Assembly (NCBI RefSeq): GCF_040117685.2
Contig: NZ_JBEDYP020000013.1
Span: 248,001-312,000 of the forward strand
From: Gracilimonas sp040117685
GTDB taxonomy: Bacteria > Bacteroidota > Rhodothermia > Balneolales > Balneolaceae
Direction: 5' to 3'
DNA: 64,000 nucleotides
The notes below the pieces were generated by a model. That model saw nothing but the letters and a program-made list of their open reading frames with translations, had not been told where the DNA came from and did not search any database. The translations under genes were made by a program, and so were the position numbers. This document shows positions 62,908 through 64,000 of the stretch, piece by piece; the stretch's first letter is position 1; each line of letters begins with the position of its first letter.

Positions 62908-64000
62908 ATGAGTCATAAGCCTACAATAACAGATTCTTTACAATTTCCAGCCGACAGCAAAGTTCCTCGTGCCCTATTCGGTGTTGGCGCCGTTGGCCTG
63001 ATTGCCAGTCTTGTTGGCTACTTTTTAGATGCCGACCAATTCTTCTTTTCGTACCTGGTTAGCTTTGTCTTTTTTACCGGAATAGCACTTGCAGCCATTA
63101 TTATGGTGATGCTTCATCACATAACCCGCTCAAGCTGGGGCGTTGTTTTCCGACGTATTTCAGAGTCTTTTTCTGCTAACTTCTGGATATGGGCCATCTT
63201 TGTGATTCCTGTAATTCTTGGAATACATAACCTCTATCACTGGAGTCATGGTGAGTTATTCGACCCAAGCTCTCCCTATTATGACAAGATTATTAAAGGG
63301 AAATCAGCTTACCTGAATACTCCTTTCTTTATTGCACGGCAGTTTATCTACTTTGCCATCTGGGGATATCTCGGATATAAGCTGCACAAAGTGTCTGTTC
63401 AGATGGACAAAACCAAAGACTGGGGTCTAAGCAGCCTGCTTCGTAAAGTAAGTGCTCCGGGTATTCCATTGTTTGCACTGTCTGTTGCATTTGCAAGTTT
63501 CGACTGGTTGATGTCTCTTGACCCGCACTGGTTTTCAACTATGTTCGGAGTGTACTTTTTTGCCATTAGTTTCCAGGCGTTCTGGCCTGTTATGATCCTG
63601 CTTGTGTTCTTTATGCAGAGCAAAGGGATTTTGAAAAACACCATTCGTCAGGTACATATTTATGACCTGGGTGCCTGGTTCTTCGCCTTCACCGTTTTCT
63701 ATGCTTACATCGCATTCAGTCAGTTTTTACTTATTTATTATGCAAACCTTCCTGAAGAAACTCTGTGGTACTTCCACCGATTGGAAGGCAGCTGGAAATA
63801 CATTGCATATAGTTTGTTGATCTTCCGTTTTGCCCTGCCATTCCTGGTATTGCTTAACCGTGAAGCCAAGAAGAACCGAATGGTTTTAGGCGTTGTATCA
63901 GCGATCGTACTCATTATTCACTTTGCAGAAATCTACTGGATTGCCATGCCGGTGTTGTTTGATCACGGTATTAACTTCAGCTGGATGGATATCACTACTT
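62908..64000 (+). CDS. actF: Alternative complex III subunit ActF, NrfD-like (3' truncated by window edge)
   Basis: The frame opens with ATG at 62908 (MSHKPTITDSLQFPADSKVPRALFGVG) and stays open to the window end, 364 codons. It has multiple membrane helices with LHHITRSSWGVVFRRISESF, IHNLYHWSHGELFDPSSPYYDKIIKGKSAYLN and SFDWLMSLDPHWFSTMFGVYFF, all typical of ActF/quinol:cytochrome c oxidoreductase membrane subunits. It is the second NrfD-like subunit and is expected to take part in quinone or proton handling with ActC. It starts 25 bases after actE. Confidence 0.94.
   Translation, partial: MSHKPTITDSLQFPADSKVPRALFGVGAVGLIASLVGYFLDADQFFFSYLVSFVFFTGIALAAIIMVMLHHITRSSWGVVFRRISESFSANFWIWAIFVIPVILGIHNLYHWSHGELFDPSSPYYDKIIKGKSAYLNTPFFIARQFIYFAIWGYLGYKLHKVSVQMDKTKDWGLSSLLRKVSAPGIPLFALSVAFASFDWLMSLDPHWFSTMFGVYFFAISFQAFWPVMILLVFFMQSKGILKNTIRQVHIYDLGAWFFAFTVFYAYIAFSQFLLIYYANLPEETLWYFHRLEGSWKYIAYSLLIFRFALPFLVLLNREAKKNRMVLGVVSAIVLIIHFAEIYWIAMPVLFDHGINFSWMDITT

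Overview
The window looks like a chromosomal segment of a Balneolota or closely related Bacteroidota/Rhodothermota bacterium (Gracilimonas/Balneola-like). Five things point there: a C-terminal type IX secretion sorting domain with an NPFNP motif, a PorD homologue and PorV/PorQ-like barrel, a SusC/SusD pair, Bacteroidota-style promoter boxes (TAnnTTTG), and an alternative complex III (ACIII) operon. No phage, CRISPR array, rRNA operon or intact insertion sequence was seen. The phylum call is inference from gene content.

Layout. 1-1019: end of a secreted protein with a type IX sorting domain, tRNA-Leu(CAG) and terminators. 1020-7056 (minus strand): SusC, SusD and a small lipoprotein, preceded by a LytTR response regulator. 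7292-13153 (minus): two GNAT acetyltransferases, two small envelope proteins, an FG-GAP/UnbV lipoprotein and a PAS/HisKA_2 sensor kinase. 13430-17013 (minus): 5-oxoprolinase genes pxpABC with an Nramp-fold transporter whose canonical metal-site residues are replaced. 17167-21440 (plus): YwbE, a hydrolase, a CBS protein, a metallo-beta-lactamase-fold protein, a methyltransferase and a diheme cytochrome c. 21486-23201: an M1 peptidase. 23461-27742 (plus): a porin-like barrel and proVWX glycine betaine uptake.

27806-39631 (minus): two unknown small genes, then cysNC, cysD, cysQ and an SLC13 permease (sulfate activation to PAPS), an SLBB polysaccharide export protein, an HhH/barrel protein and a PorV/PorQ-like protein. 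39659-44658 (plus): porD and a complete FixABCX-type set (etfB, etfA, fixC, fixX), split between fixC and fixX by a minus-strand four-helix-bundle gene. 44659-45262: a PIN toxin/antitoxin pair. 45378-51567: DUF2207, DUF3095, a luciferase-like oxidoreductase, a small conserved protein with DUF488, and a heme-copper-oxidase-like membrane protein. 51647-53733: hemN and a DUF420 protein. 53832-54050: a repeat-rich stretch. 54146-55402: an unrecognised lipoprotein. 56117-64000 (plus): actA-actF of ACIII, the last gene cut by the window edge.

How the genes fit together. Much of the window serves aerobic respiration: ACIII moves electrons from quinol to cytochrome c or an oxidase, FixABCX/ETF feeds the quinone pool, and the HemN, DUF420, cytochrome c and oxidase-like proteins fit haem and oxidase supply. 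Other modules are nutrient capture (SusCD, pxp, proVWX) and sulfate activation beside polysaccharide export.

The least ordinary signals are three: (i) the frameshifted four-helix-bundle gene between fixC and fixX, bracketed by an inverted repeat; (ii) strict 7-base-period palindromic repeats inside intergenic gaps; (iii) the Nramp-like transporter in the 5-oxoprolinase operon. All domain calls are from reading the sequence; no database search was run.
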